DNA of 64,000 nucleotides from Anadara kagoshimensis (Eukaryota; Mollusca; Bivalvia; Arcoida; Arcidae). The position numbers and the translations under genes are program-made. The stretch covers positions 29,586,403-29,650,402 of the forward strand of contig CM037868.1 in NCBI GenBank assembly GCA_021292105.1. The letters are read 5' to 3'. Under the pieces are notes generated by a model. The model saw nothing but the letters and a program-made list of their open reading frames with translations, had not been told where the DNA came from and did no database searches. Each line of letters starts with the position of its first letter. Position 1 is the stretch's first letter. Of this stretch, positions 1 to 12,715 are shown one piece after another.

Positions 1-2270
1 ACCAAGTCTTAGTATTCAAATATACCAAAATACAATACATACATATCGAAAGTGTAACACCAAGCTGCAGTACATACATATCGAATGTTTAACACCAAGC
101 TGCAGTACATACATATCGAAAGTGTAACACCGAGCTGCAGTACATATATATCAAAAGTGTGACACCGAGCTGCAGTACATACATATCGGAAGTGTTAACA
201 CCAAGCTGCAGTACATGTATACATATCGAAAGTGTAACACCGAGCTGCAGTACATACATATCAAATGTTTAACACCGAGCTGCAGTACATACATATCGAA
301 AGTGTAACACCGAGCTGCAGTACATATATATCAAAAGTGTGACACCGAGCTGCAGTACAGGTATACATATCGAAAGTGTAACACCGAGCTGCAGTACATA
401 CATATCGAAAGTGTAATACCGAGCTGCAGTACAGACCTGTCGAAAGTTTAACACCAAGCTGCAGTACATACATATCGAATGTTTAACACCAAGCTGCAGT
501 ACAGACCTGTCTAAAGTTTAACGCCAAGCTGCAGTACATACATATCGAATGTTTAACACCAAGCTGCAGTACATACATATCGAATGTTTAACACCAAGCT
601 GCCGTAGAGAACTGTCGAAAGTTTAACACCAAGCTGCAGTACAGACCTGTCGAAAGTTTAACACCGAGCTGCAGTACATACATATCGAATGTTTAACACC
701 AAGCTGCAGTACATACATATCGAATGTTTAACACCAAGCTGCAGTACAGACCTGTCTAAAGTTTAACGCCAAGCTGCAGTACATACATATCGAATGTTTA
801 ACACCAAGCTGCAGTACATACATATCGAATGTTTAACACCAAGCTGCCGTACAGAACTGTCGAAAGTTTCACACCAAGCTGCAGTATAGACCTGTCGAAA
901 GTTTAACACCAAGCTGCAGTACATACATATCGAATGTTTAACACCAAGCTGCCGTACAGACCTGTCTAAAGTTTAACACCGAGCTGCAGTACATACATAT
1001 CGAATGTTTAACACCAAGCTGCAGTACAGAACTGTCGAAAGTTTCACACCAAGCTGCAGTATAGACCTGTCGAAAGTTTAACACCAAGCTGCAGTACATA
1101 CATATCGAATGTTTAACACCAAGCTGCCGTACAGACCTGTCGAAAGTTTCACACCGAGCTGCAGTACAGACCTGTCGAAAGTTTAACACCGAGCTGTAGT
1201 ACAGATATATGTCGAAAGTTTAACACCAAGCAGCAATACAGACCTGTCGAAAGTTTAACACCGAGCTGCAGTACAGACATGTCGAAAGTTTAACACCGAG
1301 CTGCAGTACAGATATATGTCGAAAGTTTAACACCGAGCTGCAGTACAGACCTGTCGAAAGTTTAACACCGAGCTGTAGTGCAGACCTGTCGAAAGTTTAA
1401 CACCGAGCTGCAGTACAGATATGTCGAAAGTTTAACACTGAGCTGCAATACAGACCTGTCGAAAGTGAACACTGAGCTACAGTACAGACCTGTCGAAAGT
1501 TTTACACTGAGCTACAGTACAGACCTGTCGAACACCGAGCTGCAGTACAGATATGTCGAAAGTTTAACACTGAGCTGCAATACAGACCTGTCGAACACCG
1601 AGCTGCAGTACAGATATGTCGAAAGTTTAACACCGAGCTGCAGTACAGACCTGTCGAACACCGAGCTGCAATACAGACCTGTCGAAAGTTTAACACCGAG
1701 CTGCAGTACAGACCTGTCGAACACCGAGCTGCAATACAGACCTGTCGAAAGTTTAACACTGAGCTACAGTACAGACCTGTCGAACACCGAGCTACAGTAC
1801 AGACCTGTCGAAAGTTTAACACTGAGCTGCAGTACAGACCTGTCGAACACCGAGCTGCAATACAGACCTGTCGAAAGTTTAACACTGAGCTACAGTACAG
1901 ACCTGTCGAAAGTTTTACACTGAGCTACAGTACAGACCTGTCGAACACCGAGCTGCAGTACAGATATGTCGAAAGTTTAACACTGAGCTGCAATACAGAC
2001 CTGTCGAACACCGAGCTGCAATACAGACCTGTCGAAAGTTTAACACTGAGCTGCAATACAGACCTGTCGAAAGTTTTACACTGAGCTGCAGTACAGACCT
2101 GTCGAACACCGAGCTGCAGTACAGACCTGTCGAAAGTTTAACACTGAGCTGCAATACAGACCTGTCGAAAGTGAACACTGAGCTACAGTACAGACCTGTC
2201 GAAAGTTTTACACTGAGCTACAGTACAGACCTGTCGAAAGTTTAACACTGAGCTACATTACCTGTCGAAA
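1..2270. repeat. minisatellite of about 35-bp units with a 63-bp higher-order section
   Basis: Near-continuous tandem array. The basic unit is about 35 bp and contains the words CAGTACAGACCTGTCGAAAG and TTAACACCGAGCTG. Units near the left end read CATACATATC in place of CAGACCTGTC. From about 1510 to 2180 a 28-bp short unit (lacking the AAGTTTA segment) alternates with the 35-bp unit, giving a 63-bp higher-order repeat. Because 63 is a multiple of three this section stays open for 181 codons, which I regard as an artefact. The unit resembles the end of a small inverted-repeat element at 55085-55275. Confidence 0.97.
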
Positions 2271-2303
2271 GTTGTGTGTGTATGCATGTGTGACTGAGTA
2301 TTA

Positions 2304-2402
2304 CGCTCTCTCTCTCTCTCTCTCTCTCTCTCGTGTGTATGCATATGTGGCAGTGAGTTTTACACACACACACACTCTCTCCTCTCTCTCTCTCTCTCTC
2401 TC
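2304..2402. repeat. (CT)n / (AC)n microsatellite cluster
   Basis: Two CT runs (about 2306-2332 and 2376-2402) are separated by GTGTGTATGCATATGTG and an AC run. The cluster sits between the minisatellite and the dispersed repeat that follows, the same arrangement as at the second copy of that repeat near 28620-28720. Confidence 0.95.
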
Positions 2403-2469
2403 GTGTGTGTATTTATGTGTGACGGCGAGTTTTTCTTTAATTTGTCGTTTTAATTTACTATGGATTATG

Positions 2470-3240
2470 TCCGTCTTACCTGTAATTTACCCTACAGGTA
2501 AGTCCTGCATGTTTACCACACTAAATTGTGTTCACCATTGATTAAAATGTTTTGAAATAGTGAAGAGTTATGTGACTTGTCATAATCGAGAATAATTTTA
2601 TTTGTATTTTACCTTATATTACAATAATAAAAAACGACCTCTTAAGAAATTAATACCCAAAAAATAAAATATTTTTTATCGTAAGATCAAACTTAAAAAT
2701 AGAATAAAATATCCATCTACAAAGCTGATTTTAAATAAATTAATATATGACACCACATTGTAGTGATTTCAGATATCGTTATAACACAACATTACTCAAT
2801 GTAAATCAATTCTGTTTACCGTGCTGTTCTTGTAATTGAGAATAGTGAAGATGTCGGAGCAGTCTCCGATATCAAACGGGAAGGTGGTTCATTATATCCG
2901 TAATGAATATTTTGACCACTCGCCCTTTCGGGGGCGTTCTCTCAATTCTTATACAATTTCTGACTTTTTTACCTTTTTGATTTCTGTCTTGCATTGTACA
3001 GTTGGTGTTCTATTGCTTACAATAGCCATCATCTGCCCCTGAACTACTGTTGCCTAGTGGTTCGGGGTTCAACTCCCTGGGCTAATGTTGCCTAGTGGGA
3101 AAAGCATAAGCTTGTCATCACAGGGTGTCTGTGGTTTCAGGGTTTGACTACCATGGTCTACGGTTGCATAGTGGTGAAGGCATTGGTCTTTAATCACAAA
3201 GTGTCTATGGTTCAGGGTGTAACTTTGTACAGTGGATGCC
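2470..3240 (+). repeat. dispersed repeat with two small hairpins and tandem tRNA-like units, copy 1
   Basis: Most of this segment recurs at 28770-29600. Shared landmarks in order are AATTTACCCTACAGGTAA, GATATCGTTATAA, the hairpin TCGGAG-CAGT-CTCCGA (about 2852-2868), ATATCAAACGGGAAGGTGG, the hairpin-like CGCCCTTTCGGGGGCG, TCTTGCATTGTACAG, and then three roughly 70-bp units built on GTTGCCTAGTGG with downstream GGGTTCAACTCC- or GGGTTTGACTACC-like words. The latter look like A- and B-box halves of tRNA genes. No convincing coding frame was seen. It is probably a non-autonomous retroelement, but the class is unassigned. Confidence 0.75.
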
Positions 3241-3800
3241 TATTGCATGCATTGTCCATCCACTGTTCTACGGTCGCGTAGTGATAAACATTAGATTAGG
3301 CAGGTTTCTGTTTGTTTATACTTCATGTGTATAGGTTGCTCACGGTAACTTGGCACATCCGGGGTTTTTCAGTTTGTAAATAAACATTGCAGCTCGTTCG
3401 ATAAATGTTATGTTTTGGCCCATAGTGTATAACGGGGACAAGTGTTGAGAGTTCTATCCTGCTATAATACATTTTTTTTAACAAAAAAGTTTGATTAAGC
3501 ACATTAATAATAGTAATTTTAATAACAATAATGCCATTTATAATAATATCGTCAATATATTGTCGTGTGCTATTTTGACTCTATATTTATTTAATAAAAA
3601 GTCAAAATAGAAAATAATAATAATAATTTCTTATTATTTGCTGTATCAAATAATAAATTCTTCACCATGAAATGTATGCTGAATATATTTAAAACAAGTT
3701 ACTGAATGGCTTTGCGAAAAATTTTAATTCAAAACTATTTATTTATTAATCTTATGTACTTAGTCTTATTCTGTTTTTGTTTTTATTTTGTGTCTGGAAT

Positions 3801-5235
3801 TTATAATTGTGCAGCTCCACGCAAGTTGGTAACAGTAAAAATTTCGTCAGCTGTATCTTCTGAAATGGTTGATTCTTCGTCGGCCGTCACTGTAGATGTT
3901 TCTTCTTCCTCATCCTCTTCTTCTTCTGTTGCTGTGTCTGTGTCTTCGTCGCTGGAATCGGTATCGTCCAAGTTTATTACAAATTTCTCTATTTCTTCAT
4001 CGACTGCGATGTCATTTTTCCAGTAATCGGTTTCTATTTTCTTTACGTGTTCAACACACCTTTACCATTTTTCTGTCGATATGTCTTTAAATTGTTTTTC
4101 TGCAAGTTGTTGCACGTCCGAAAGTTTAAATTTTAAATTTTGTGAAGCAACATATGATTTTAGATCAGTCCAAATTAATTCTATAGGATTTAAGTCTGCA
4201 TGATGAGGTGGTAATCTTAAAATCTTATGCCCATGTTCTCTTAATATATAATCAATTCTGTAGGAAGGTTGAATAATTTGTTGTTTGCATATTGTAAGTA
4301 ACTGTGCGCGAACCATGTCTTCTGTAAATTTAATGTTGTGTTTTGTGAGCCATTCCTGAATGTCTTTTTTCTTCCACGATGTTGTTGGTTTTTTTGTCTT
4401 CTTGGACGTTATGATAAGATGCATTATCGACTACCAAGACGGAATTTGGTTCAAGGTTTGGAATTAATTTTTCGCGAAGCCATTTAGTGAAATTCTCAGC
4501 ATTCATTTCATGGTGATAATCACCTGTTGATGACTTGGCTTTATATATAAGGCTTGCATTAGGAACAAAACCCTTTTCTGAACCAGCATCAACAACAATC
4601 AGACGGTCACCTGCTCCGATTGGAACACTTAAACCGTTCCCATCCAGCTGCCAACACTTGGGTACAGTGTGTGGAGAGTTTATATACGTTTCATCCATAT
4701 AAATAATGTTGTGTCCAGTTTCTCTAAGTTTTTTAATTTCGCGAAGGTAATTTATTCTTTTTGATACGATATCTGGTTTTTCCATAAGGATTTTTCTATT
4801 TGTGCTGCATTTTTTCCTAGTTAAACCCAATTTCTTTAAGCAATTTTCTGAGAATTGTTTTACCCCCCTTAAAGTCAATTTTGTTATTTCCGAATGAATA
4901 GCATTTATAGTTGGAAGAACGCGTTTATTTAAATACAAATTAATTATTGTTCTTCTAATTACGCAGATATCAAAATCATCAATAAAACATTTATCTGATC
5001 TCTGTTTTCTATCAGCCTGTTTGGTTTTTATTCCGAACGATTTTAATCTTGATAATGTTCTCCTCGGCACACCCGTCATTGCACTTGTTCTCTCCAAGGG
5101 ACAGCTCATGGGATTTATGAGACATTTTTGTTTTGCCTCATCAAAGCAATGTTTTACAACATTGATGACAATTTGTTTTGCCTGTGAATTTAATACAATT
5201 TTATTTTCAGACATCTTCTCGGTTATGAAAATCAC
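3801..5235 (-). pseudogene. Tc1/mariner (IS630)-superfamily DDE transposase, broken
   Basis: The minus-strand reading gives an N-terminal helix-turn-helix-like region (PRRTLSRLKSFGIK) and the three blocks of a DDE catalytic core: YMDETYINSPH (first Asp), VVDNASYH (second Asp) and LPPHHADLNPIELIW (final acidic residue). A strongly acidic Asp/Glu tail follows and ends at a TAA at 3801-3803. Such a tail is often seen in this group of animal transposases. Two lesions break it. One is a one-base frameshift at a seven-base homopolymer (4389-4395), where the frame with SYHNVQEDKK gives way to the frame with KPTTSWKKKDIQEW. The other is an in-frame TAA right after STEKW (about 4060-4062), before the acidic tail. 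The start is either the Met at 5235 or the later Met of MSENK. I saw no clear terminal inverted repeats. The homopolymer lesion could be an assembly error; the stop is less likely to be. Confidence 0.88.
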
Positions 5236-5319
5236 ACGTGTTGCCTCGTTTTCGCCTTATACCTATTATACTATATTCTCACATTTTTACGAGGGCGTGA
5301 CCATTCAACTCGTTCGCAT

Positions 5320-6277
5320 GATCTAATTAATGGTCCAATTAACTTAATAATTAACATCTCGTCCCTTTTAACTCTCAGATCCACCCAACGCCATGATATG
5401 TTGGAATTCATATCCTATTGTATTATATTATTAATTAGAACAAACACCTGCTGTAATCTCTTGCATCACAAATTGGAAACTGGTACATTTGATTCACTTT
5501 AATTTTGAATCTATTAATAAAAATTATAAATGAATGCATTAATATGAGTTGTGTTGTTGGACATAAAATATTTCACTTGTAAGGAGGAATTGTATTTTTA
5601 TATTTCGCACAGCGTCATGTGGAGCATTTTGAATTTTAACAGAGAAAAATATTAAATTTAAAATTATGCACATGACAACAATATTAACTGTCTATTCCCA
5701 GATATGAATAAATGAAATAAATAAATAAAAAAAAACAATAAATAAATGAATAAACACAGTATAAAATTTATTGATGTTGGCATCCTTTTCCAAATTAAAG
5801 TCCATTTACGATCCTTTAGTCTCTTGGTTTTTCGTAAAATTCTCTAAAACGAAACTTTTTATTTTAAAAGTAAAATCGTACATTCATTATACAATTCATG
5901 CCGTAATTAATTTTTAATATTTCTATTCTTAAACTTTTCTCAGTTTTGCTCCATACTCCGTAAATTTTGGTCAATTTTGAGCAACGACTATTTTGTCTAA
6001 GTCCTACATTTCGGTTGATACCATTTCGGACAGGGAAATGCTGAGCTAATTTGCATAAGAAATACTTATCGACAATATGTTGATACGCAACACTACACAT
6101 GATAGACAAGGACGGATATTGTTTTCATAAATTTGTTTATAAAACTACTCAAAATTGTTTAAATTTATCAATAGTTATCAATATACATATGGTGTTATAA
6201 TGCTGCACGTACGAGTATGTCATGTACTAAGAATTTTTGTTTACAAGATTTTTGTACGAAATAGCATTCTTGCCACA
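5320..6277. other. AT-rich stretch, nothing recognised
   Basis: Short open frames here (for example 5864-6109 on the minus strand) lack recognisable domains and splice context. Poly-A/AAAT runs occur near 5705-5760. Confidence 0.6.
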
Positions 6278-6306
6278 ATTCGCATGCAAATTATTATTTG
6301 AGACAA

Positions 6307-6352
<46 letters not shown>

Positions 6353-6447
6353 GTACCATAATTCTTACTGAAATTCATTTAAGAAAGGTGATACTTAACC
6401 TTGACAAACTTAAAACAATTCACATGCAAATCATTATTTGAGACAAT

Positions 6448-6485
<38 letters not shown>

Positions 6486-6490
6486 CCATT
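6278..6490. repeat. direct duplication, each half ending in a (CT)n run
   Basis: Two segments share CAATTCGCATGCAAATTATT (second copy CAATTCACATGCAAATCATT), then ATTTGAGACAA and a long CT run (about 6310-6349 and 6451-6482). The same style of CT-linked repeat recurs at 42660-43640. Confidence 0.85.
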
Positions 6491-7375
6491 ATATTATTTT
6501 TAAATGGTAAATTATGGTAACTAATTAAACTTATAAATCGTGTGTACGGATGATTAGAAAGCCTGACTGCGAGAACTTTGTCAAATCTACTTGTTGGTTG
6601 GCAAGAACTACCGTATTCATGATCAGGTGTACACGTGTTGTAAAAGTCGGTCAACTTTGCCTTTAGCAATTTGGTAACCGGGTTATAATTAGTGGCGTAT
6701 GTTACAAATATTTCTGATCGTTGTAGCAGAAAATATCAATTAAATAATAAGGATAAATCAACAACTGTGTAGATTTTAGAGACATTAACCCCAAAAAAGT
6801 TTCAGAAAAACTGGTTGTGATATCAATATATACACGTGGTTGGGGGTGACTATCTTCGTAGAATTGAAGAATCGTGTAAATAACCCGTAACAGAAACTGA
6901 TTAGCATATGAAAAACCCTCACACTCCTGTTTTTGGTATCGCCGCAAAGGTAAGAAAATGGCGCTAAAATAATTTACATAGCGATATCGAAGGGGATATT
7001 AAAAAGTTTTAATATGAAGTAAAGAGAGTAGATTAGACATCGGTTACAACAGGCCACATTGCGGCATAGGCTTGTTTTCACAATGCAAAAAGCTATGATT
7101 TTTATTCACACGTTAACCCCATGAAAAGGGACAAAAACCAAGAGACTAATTGGTTGTAAACAGACTTTAATATAGGTTTACAGTTTGATTTTTTCGTACG
7201 TTATGAACTTATCGTTCGGTAATTCAAGGGACTTAACTCGTACTTTATAGGTAAGATCGTGTCTTAATCGAGAGGATAGATATTCACTAGAGCTGTTCAC
7301 AAGATAAAGATAATTTTCTTTTTTCCTATACATTACATGTACATGTAAAACTTTTATTTTAACTTATATTAAAAT

Positions 7376-7531
7376 TTTCCGATTTTATTTGATTATTTTT
7401 TTTACTGTTTGTTAATTTTTTTAAATTAAATATTGTTTCATAATTATCAAAATATTTCCGATTTTATTTGATTATTTTTTTAACTGTTTGTTAATTTTTT
7501 TAAATTAAATATTGTTTCATAATTATCAAAA
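7376..7531. repeat. 79-bp tandem duplication
   Basis: The segment from TTTCCGATTTTATTTGATTA to ATTGTTTCATAATTATCAAA occurs twice in direct succession with a 79-bp period and almost no difference. The duplication therefore looks recent. Confidence 0.95.
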
Positions 7532-7952
7532 GTTCAACCATAACTGATAAAAATTGACCAACTTGAGTCACACATGCATATGTGTAAGATTAATAAAAAA
7601 AATAAATTTCACTTTATGAACAGTTTGTATTAAACACACACACGCGCGCGCGATATATACCTATATTTATATCGTATGAATAGTATTTTTCCCCGCTTTC
7701 AAGATAAATTGAATTAATCAGATAATATATATTCATTCCAATAAGTTAGTTTTTATTCTCACGGTATATTTCGCGTACATTTTGCGGCAAGGATTACTCA
7801 GCTGTCAATCGTTGGTTTTGCCGTTCAGTTAAATTGATGAAAGAATTCCTTCATATTGAATCCGGGACTTGATTCAACTTGGATCTAGAAAAATATCTTG
7901 ATAGCTTATTCGTCGACCCGATAGAAGTGATTGCTCACTATTCCGACTAGAA

Positions 7953-7972
7953 TCAATCAATCAATCAATCAC
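7953..7972. repeat. (AATC)n tract
   Basis: Short AATC tetranucleotide run after GACTAG. Similar AATC tails follow SINE-like sequence at 20889-20948, so this may mark an eroded SINE 3' end. Confidence 0.6.
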
Positions 7973-8613
7973 CCCCAACAGACATTTACACACAAGACAC
8001 GTGAAGGCAAAACTTCATTCACATGGTTTAATGATCATCAAACATTCATAAATAATAAATAAATAATAAATAAATAAATAAATCGTATGACATGGGCTTA
8101 TCAGTTCCTCATTAATTATACATATTTCATCATCTAAAATTTTCTTAAAATATGTGCACACAGTTACCAGTCACCGCAAAATGTTACTACCATATAGAAT
8201 ATTCACAGTTGCAAAAATTTATTCATTATTCAGTACTTCTCAACGCATCTCTTAATACTTCAACTAGTTTGTCCTTTTTCCTCGCTCTTGTTTTTATTCC
8301 CAATTGCGATAGTTTTTCTTTTATTGCATATTCATTCAAGTTTTCTATTTCCTCATTTGTAGTTTATTATTTTCCAAATAATTTTCGTTGGTCTGTTTGA
8401 TTTCTCTTAGAATTCATTTTTTTACTAACTCCTTTTTTTCTTTTTTTACATGCAATTATCATATTAGCTTAATAGTCTTCTTGAGTCCATGTACGCTGGT
8501 AGAACAAATAAATGTGGGGGAAGTCAGAGAAATTAAATTATTATTATTATTTATTTATTTATTTTTGTTATTTTTTTTTTGGGTACTTTTATGTGATAAT
8601 GAGATGTTTAAAA

Positions 8614-8618
<5 letters not shown>

Positions 8619-8667
<49 letters not shown>
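8619..8667. repeat. (GA)n microsatellite
   Basis: Uninterrupted GA dinucleotide run of about 49 bp. Confidence 0.98.
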
Positions 8668-8670
<3 letters not shown>

Positions 8671-9203
8671 CATCTGTGATATTATGTATTATGACTGACA
8701 CAAATTTTAATCTGTAGTACACAATAATGAAGCTGTTTTTCAGATAAAGTACTGGACAGCTACATTAATGGATAGAGTTAATTAGCGATATCCGGTTTAT
8801 AGGTGATTAATTGACATAGATATGATGCACAAAATCTATCCTCTTTGAGACAGGGGTAACCGAGACAGGATCGGTAGCGGGATACACTTCGAATATGCAA
8901 AGGGATTAGTATGAAGGGGATTTTCCATTAATGAGGAATGTCCCGCACCTGAATATACAAGCGAGGCATTAATTAAATTCAGAAATATCACCTTTTAGTT
9001 AACGATAAATCCGTTACTGGTTCTTTTCTAACAAAAATTACTAAAAAAAAAACCAATGACAGTCCGCAAGGGAAAAAGAAAAAAAAAAGAAATAGTCTCG
9101 CAGTCACCAGAGATGCAGACAAAAAAACCTTTCGAAACATTTATTTATTTATTTATTTATTTATTTAATAGTTGACATTAAACTGAGGTATGAAACAAAT
9201 ATA

Positions 9204-9830
9204 TACCGCTTTAATGATTTTCAAAAGAATGTGGAAGTAATTTGCCATTGTCGGAAAATTATTAAAAAAATCTTAATTTGAGAAAAATGTAAAATATATG
9301 AAACGATGTGAAAGTGTTACATTTTCTATATTAAAAAATGTATTTGAAGATTTAAACAAGCATCCCTGTGCAAATTTTCACATATTTACCATGTAAATCT
9401 ATGCGAAAATATCGTTATCCGTAAAATCATACAAATTTTTAAAGTAATTTTGAAGTAATTTGCCATTACCGTACAATTTCGAAAAACATGTCTTAAGATG
9501 CAGAAAAAAATTGTAGAATGTGGAACGATTTGAAAGTGTTAGACTTTTCCTTAAATTTTTAGAGTTTTTGTCACTCAAAGTAAGCCTATTTATGTAAATT
9601 ATCACCTTTTTACTATATAACTCTATATAAGACCATACGAATATATGCGTTATTTACTTTTAAGGGTTATTTTCATAGTAATTTGAAGTAATTTGCCATT
9701 ATCATAAAATTATGAAAAAAATATAGCAAGATGCAGAAAAAAATGGTAACTATGAAATAATTTGAAAGTTTTAAGAAATATCCACATTAAAGTCATAATA
9801 AGTAAATTATTAAACCAGGTGCATGTTTTC
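9204..9830. repeat. three degenerate tandem copies of a unit of about 230 bp
   Basis: The core GAAGTAATTTGCCATT recurs at about 9231, 9451 and 9685. Each is followed by a run ending near GATGCAGAAAAAAA (two copies) and GATTTGAAAGTGTTA-like words. Copies are well diverged, so the tandem array is old. No coding potential was seen. Confidence 0.8.
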
Positions 9831-11062
9831 CCTATATAAACCCTTATACATTACCTGTATATATATACGGTGACGGGTTAAGATGACTGCTATAGTTGGT
9901 CAAAAATAGTGCCTATTTTTATATTAAAGTTAATAAACCCCCAATTGTTTATTTATTTATTTTCTCGTGTTATACACCATTGGAATCGTGAAAATGTATT
10001 CTTTTTAGCTATAACAGGAACTTTTTCGAAAATGAAAGTAAAATTATTGATATGACTGTTTTAAGCAACCACGTCAACATATTTCCTTCTTTATCTATAT
10101 TATAAAGTTTTTAAATTTCAAACTAAAAAAGCCCCAAAAATTTCTTAAAATATTTCAGATTAAAAAATACCATAAAATTCCTCTCATTTTCTACTTTTTA
10201 ATGATAACAGGAATAATTTGATATCTTTGATCTTTCAATATTTTATTTAAGAAATAAGTTTCAATCCTTCATAATTCTTTGTTAGCTTCAGTTCGAAAGT
10301 AACCGGAAAAATTAGCGCATGCGCAACTATTGATCAAACGCAAAGTCGATAATGTGACGCGGCGGTGAGGTACGGATTAATAATAGTGATTAGTCCCAAA
10401 TAGTGCTGATATTTTGATTTCTGTATGAAACGAGACGTTAAAATTTTGCCCTGTGCTAATTTTAAATGTTATGTAGTTCTGGTAGAAATAATTTCCACAA
10501 GAATTTTAAAATTTAGGTTGTTCATACATTTACAAGATAGAAATTATTAATTATTAGCCTGATAGCACATTTAAATAATTAGTATACACCCTTCCGATAA
10601 ATCGCGACACCTGGCGGGAGTGCCATGATTGATAGTAGAATGTGATGTCATACAGCGAGTTATGAAAAGGAAATACTAGCATTTCGTATTTTCCCTCAAT
10701 ATAATATTGTTTTAAAATTAAATATTAAATTTCAATTTTAATTACATATCGCTGGTATTTTATTCCATGACTTTAAAAATAATTTGAAATTAATATATTT
10801 TTCATTAAAAATTTTAAACATTCATTGTAATTGTTACATAATAATAACTGTTCCATGACATATTTGTTATTGATATACCAAGTCATGGGCAGTCATTCGG
10901 AACTAATTAGGGCACTGATTTTGATTACCTGATTTACAGGGAAGAAAATGCTTCGGTCCAACCTAAGGACAATTTGCTTATGCATGAATGAATCCAGGTG
11001 TGTCAGAAGTAGTCTAAGCTTTTCGTTAATCTCGGAAGATTCTCAGTCGGTAGAATTATTTA

Positions 11063-11066
<4 letters not shown>
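9831..11066. other. AT-rich stretch, nothing recognised
   Basis: No exon-like segment, tRNA-like word or tandem repeat of note was found on either strand. Confidence 0.5.

Positions 11067-11104
<38 letters not shown>
11067..11104. repeat. (GA)n microsatellite
   Basis: Uninterrupted GA run of about 38 bp following AAACGAG. Confidence 0.97.
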
Positions 11105-11106
<2 letters not shown>

Positions 11107-12258
11107 ACAAACATTGCATTTTAAGTATTCTGTAACTCAGTGAATAATTATATAAACGAACAAATTATCTATCCGAAAAACTTATAACGAGTCATGGGAT
11201 AATCATTTATCCGACATTTTGAAACTTAACATATTTGTGTTACAGTTTAAAGATGATAAATAATAATAAACACCGCGTAATTAGTATTAAAAGTTATTTA
11301 TTTATTTATTTCTTTTTATACTTTTTGATTTTTTGACAAATAAGTATAATATAGCCAAAGCAGTGATACGACACTACATGAGAATAAATCAGATATTTAT
11401 CCCTGTGTATTATAATCAGGTGTTGACTTGTTCATCTCGTAATCAGATAATCTAGAGACTTGTTAATTGCAAATTGGATTAATGAAACCAATTAAAAGTC
11501 CTATTTTTTAAGTCAACTTAGGTAATGGATGCCATCATTTCTACTTAGAATCAGTTGTTATTTATATAAATTTGACCGAAATTTTAACCATACAACCGAA
11601 ATTTCAATGTTGTTGGTTTTTTTGTTTTTTGTTTTTTGTTTTTTTTTTTAATATTTTTATTAATAAATTTGAAAATAAATTTTCAGAACCTTTAACATTT
11701 TTAGCAATAACGGATGTTTCTTTAATGAAAGTTTAATCCGTTGAACAATTATTTTCAGTAACTACAACTTTAAGATGTCGCTAATTTGTAATCACAGGAA
11801 AATTTAAGTTTTCAAATTATTTTGACTATCAATTATGTATCTGAATTGTTTAATTTATATCAATGTTTTGTAAATAAGTTTTATGAAAAATCCGATTTTA
11901 TAAAATAAATAAAGATAAATAAGAAAAAAGTGGAAGGTGAACGTTTGTAGTAATTTGATTAAAAAATTAAAATTTCTCCAGTCGGATAAAAATATGAATT
12001 TCAAATGTCCTTGAGGGTAATTAAATGGTCCAAGATATTAATGAATATACGTACATGTATTTTATATTTTTCAAATTTGAACATTTACAAATTGCAATTT
12101 TCTAGTAAAAATAAAACTTATTATTTTGTTGAAGAAATTACAACAAATTCTACACAATCCTTTACAATGTTAAGTGTCTTTTCGGATGATCATCTATGTG
12201 TTTAAAATTTGTTTAATAAGCCCATTCATAATTTGTAATTTGTAATTTATTTAAATTA

Positions 12259-12430
12259 ATATTCGCTTTGTCGGTTTATCATCTCACCTGTAGCTTACAT
12301 ATGACACCTAACATATACTCGAACTGAGTGAATATACACCCTTTAAAGTAATATTCGCTTTGTCGGTTCATCATCTCACCTGTAGCTTACATATGACACC
12401 TAACATATACTCGAACTGAGTGAATATACT
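12259..12430. repeat. 92-bp tandem duplication
   Basis: ATTCGCTTTGTCGGTT through CGAACTGAGTGAATATAC is repeated twice head-to-tail with a 92-bp period. Only scattered differences are seen. Confidence 0.95.
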
Positions 12431-12609
12431 GTACATGATGATGGGATCGAAAGATAGCCTTCCCTATGTGACGTCATATCAAGAGCGATAACCAGTTTCC
12501 GGCTATTTCTGGAAGGGTGTATAGATTCATTATTTCTTTTACTTTTAAATTGAAAAGTTTTTATAATAAAAATTAAAAACAAAATTAGATAAAATTAAAA
12601 AATATATAT

Positions 12610-12715
12610 ACATGTATGGACCCGGTATTGTTCGAACTCACTTGTGACAAAATTATATAGCTGTCCACTAACTGTAAGATATGTTACATACCACTGAGCC
12701 AAGGACGACAGTAAC
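12610..12715 (-). repeat. eroded tRNA-derived element
   Basis: The minus strand contains TTGGCTCAGTGGTATG (A-box-like) and, about 60 bp on, GAGTTCGAAC (B-box-like). The spacing suits a tRNA-derived SINE head, but no stem is intact. Confidence 0.4.

Noticed and set aside
1378..1923. 181-aa open frame of 21-residue repeats
   Set aside because: It exists only because the 28+35-bp repeat dimer is a multiple of three. The same sequence is open on the other strand too, and there is no independent coding sign.
3706..4026. Serine-rich plus-strand frame
   Set aside because: It is the antisense of the acidic Asp/Glu tail of the broken transposase.
12400..12582. 60-aa minus-strand frame
   Set aside because: Falls in and beyond the 92-bp duplication and has no domain or splice context.
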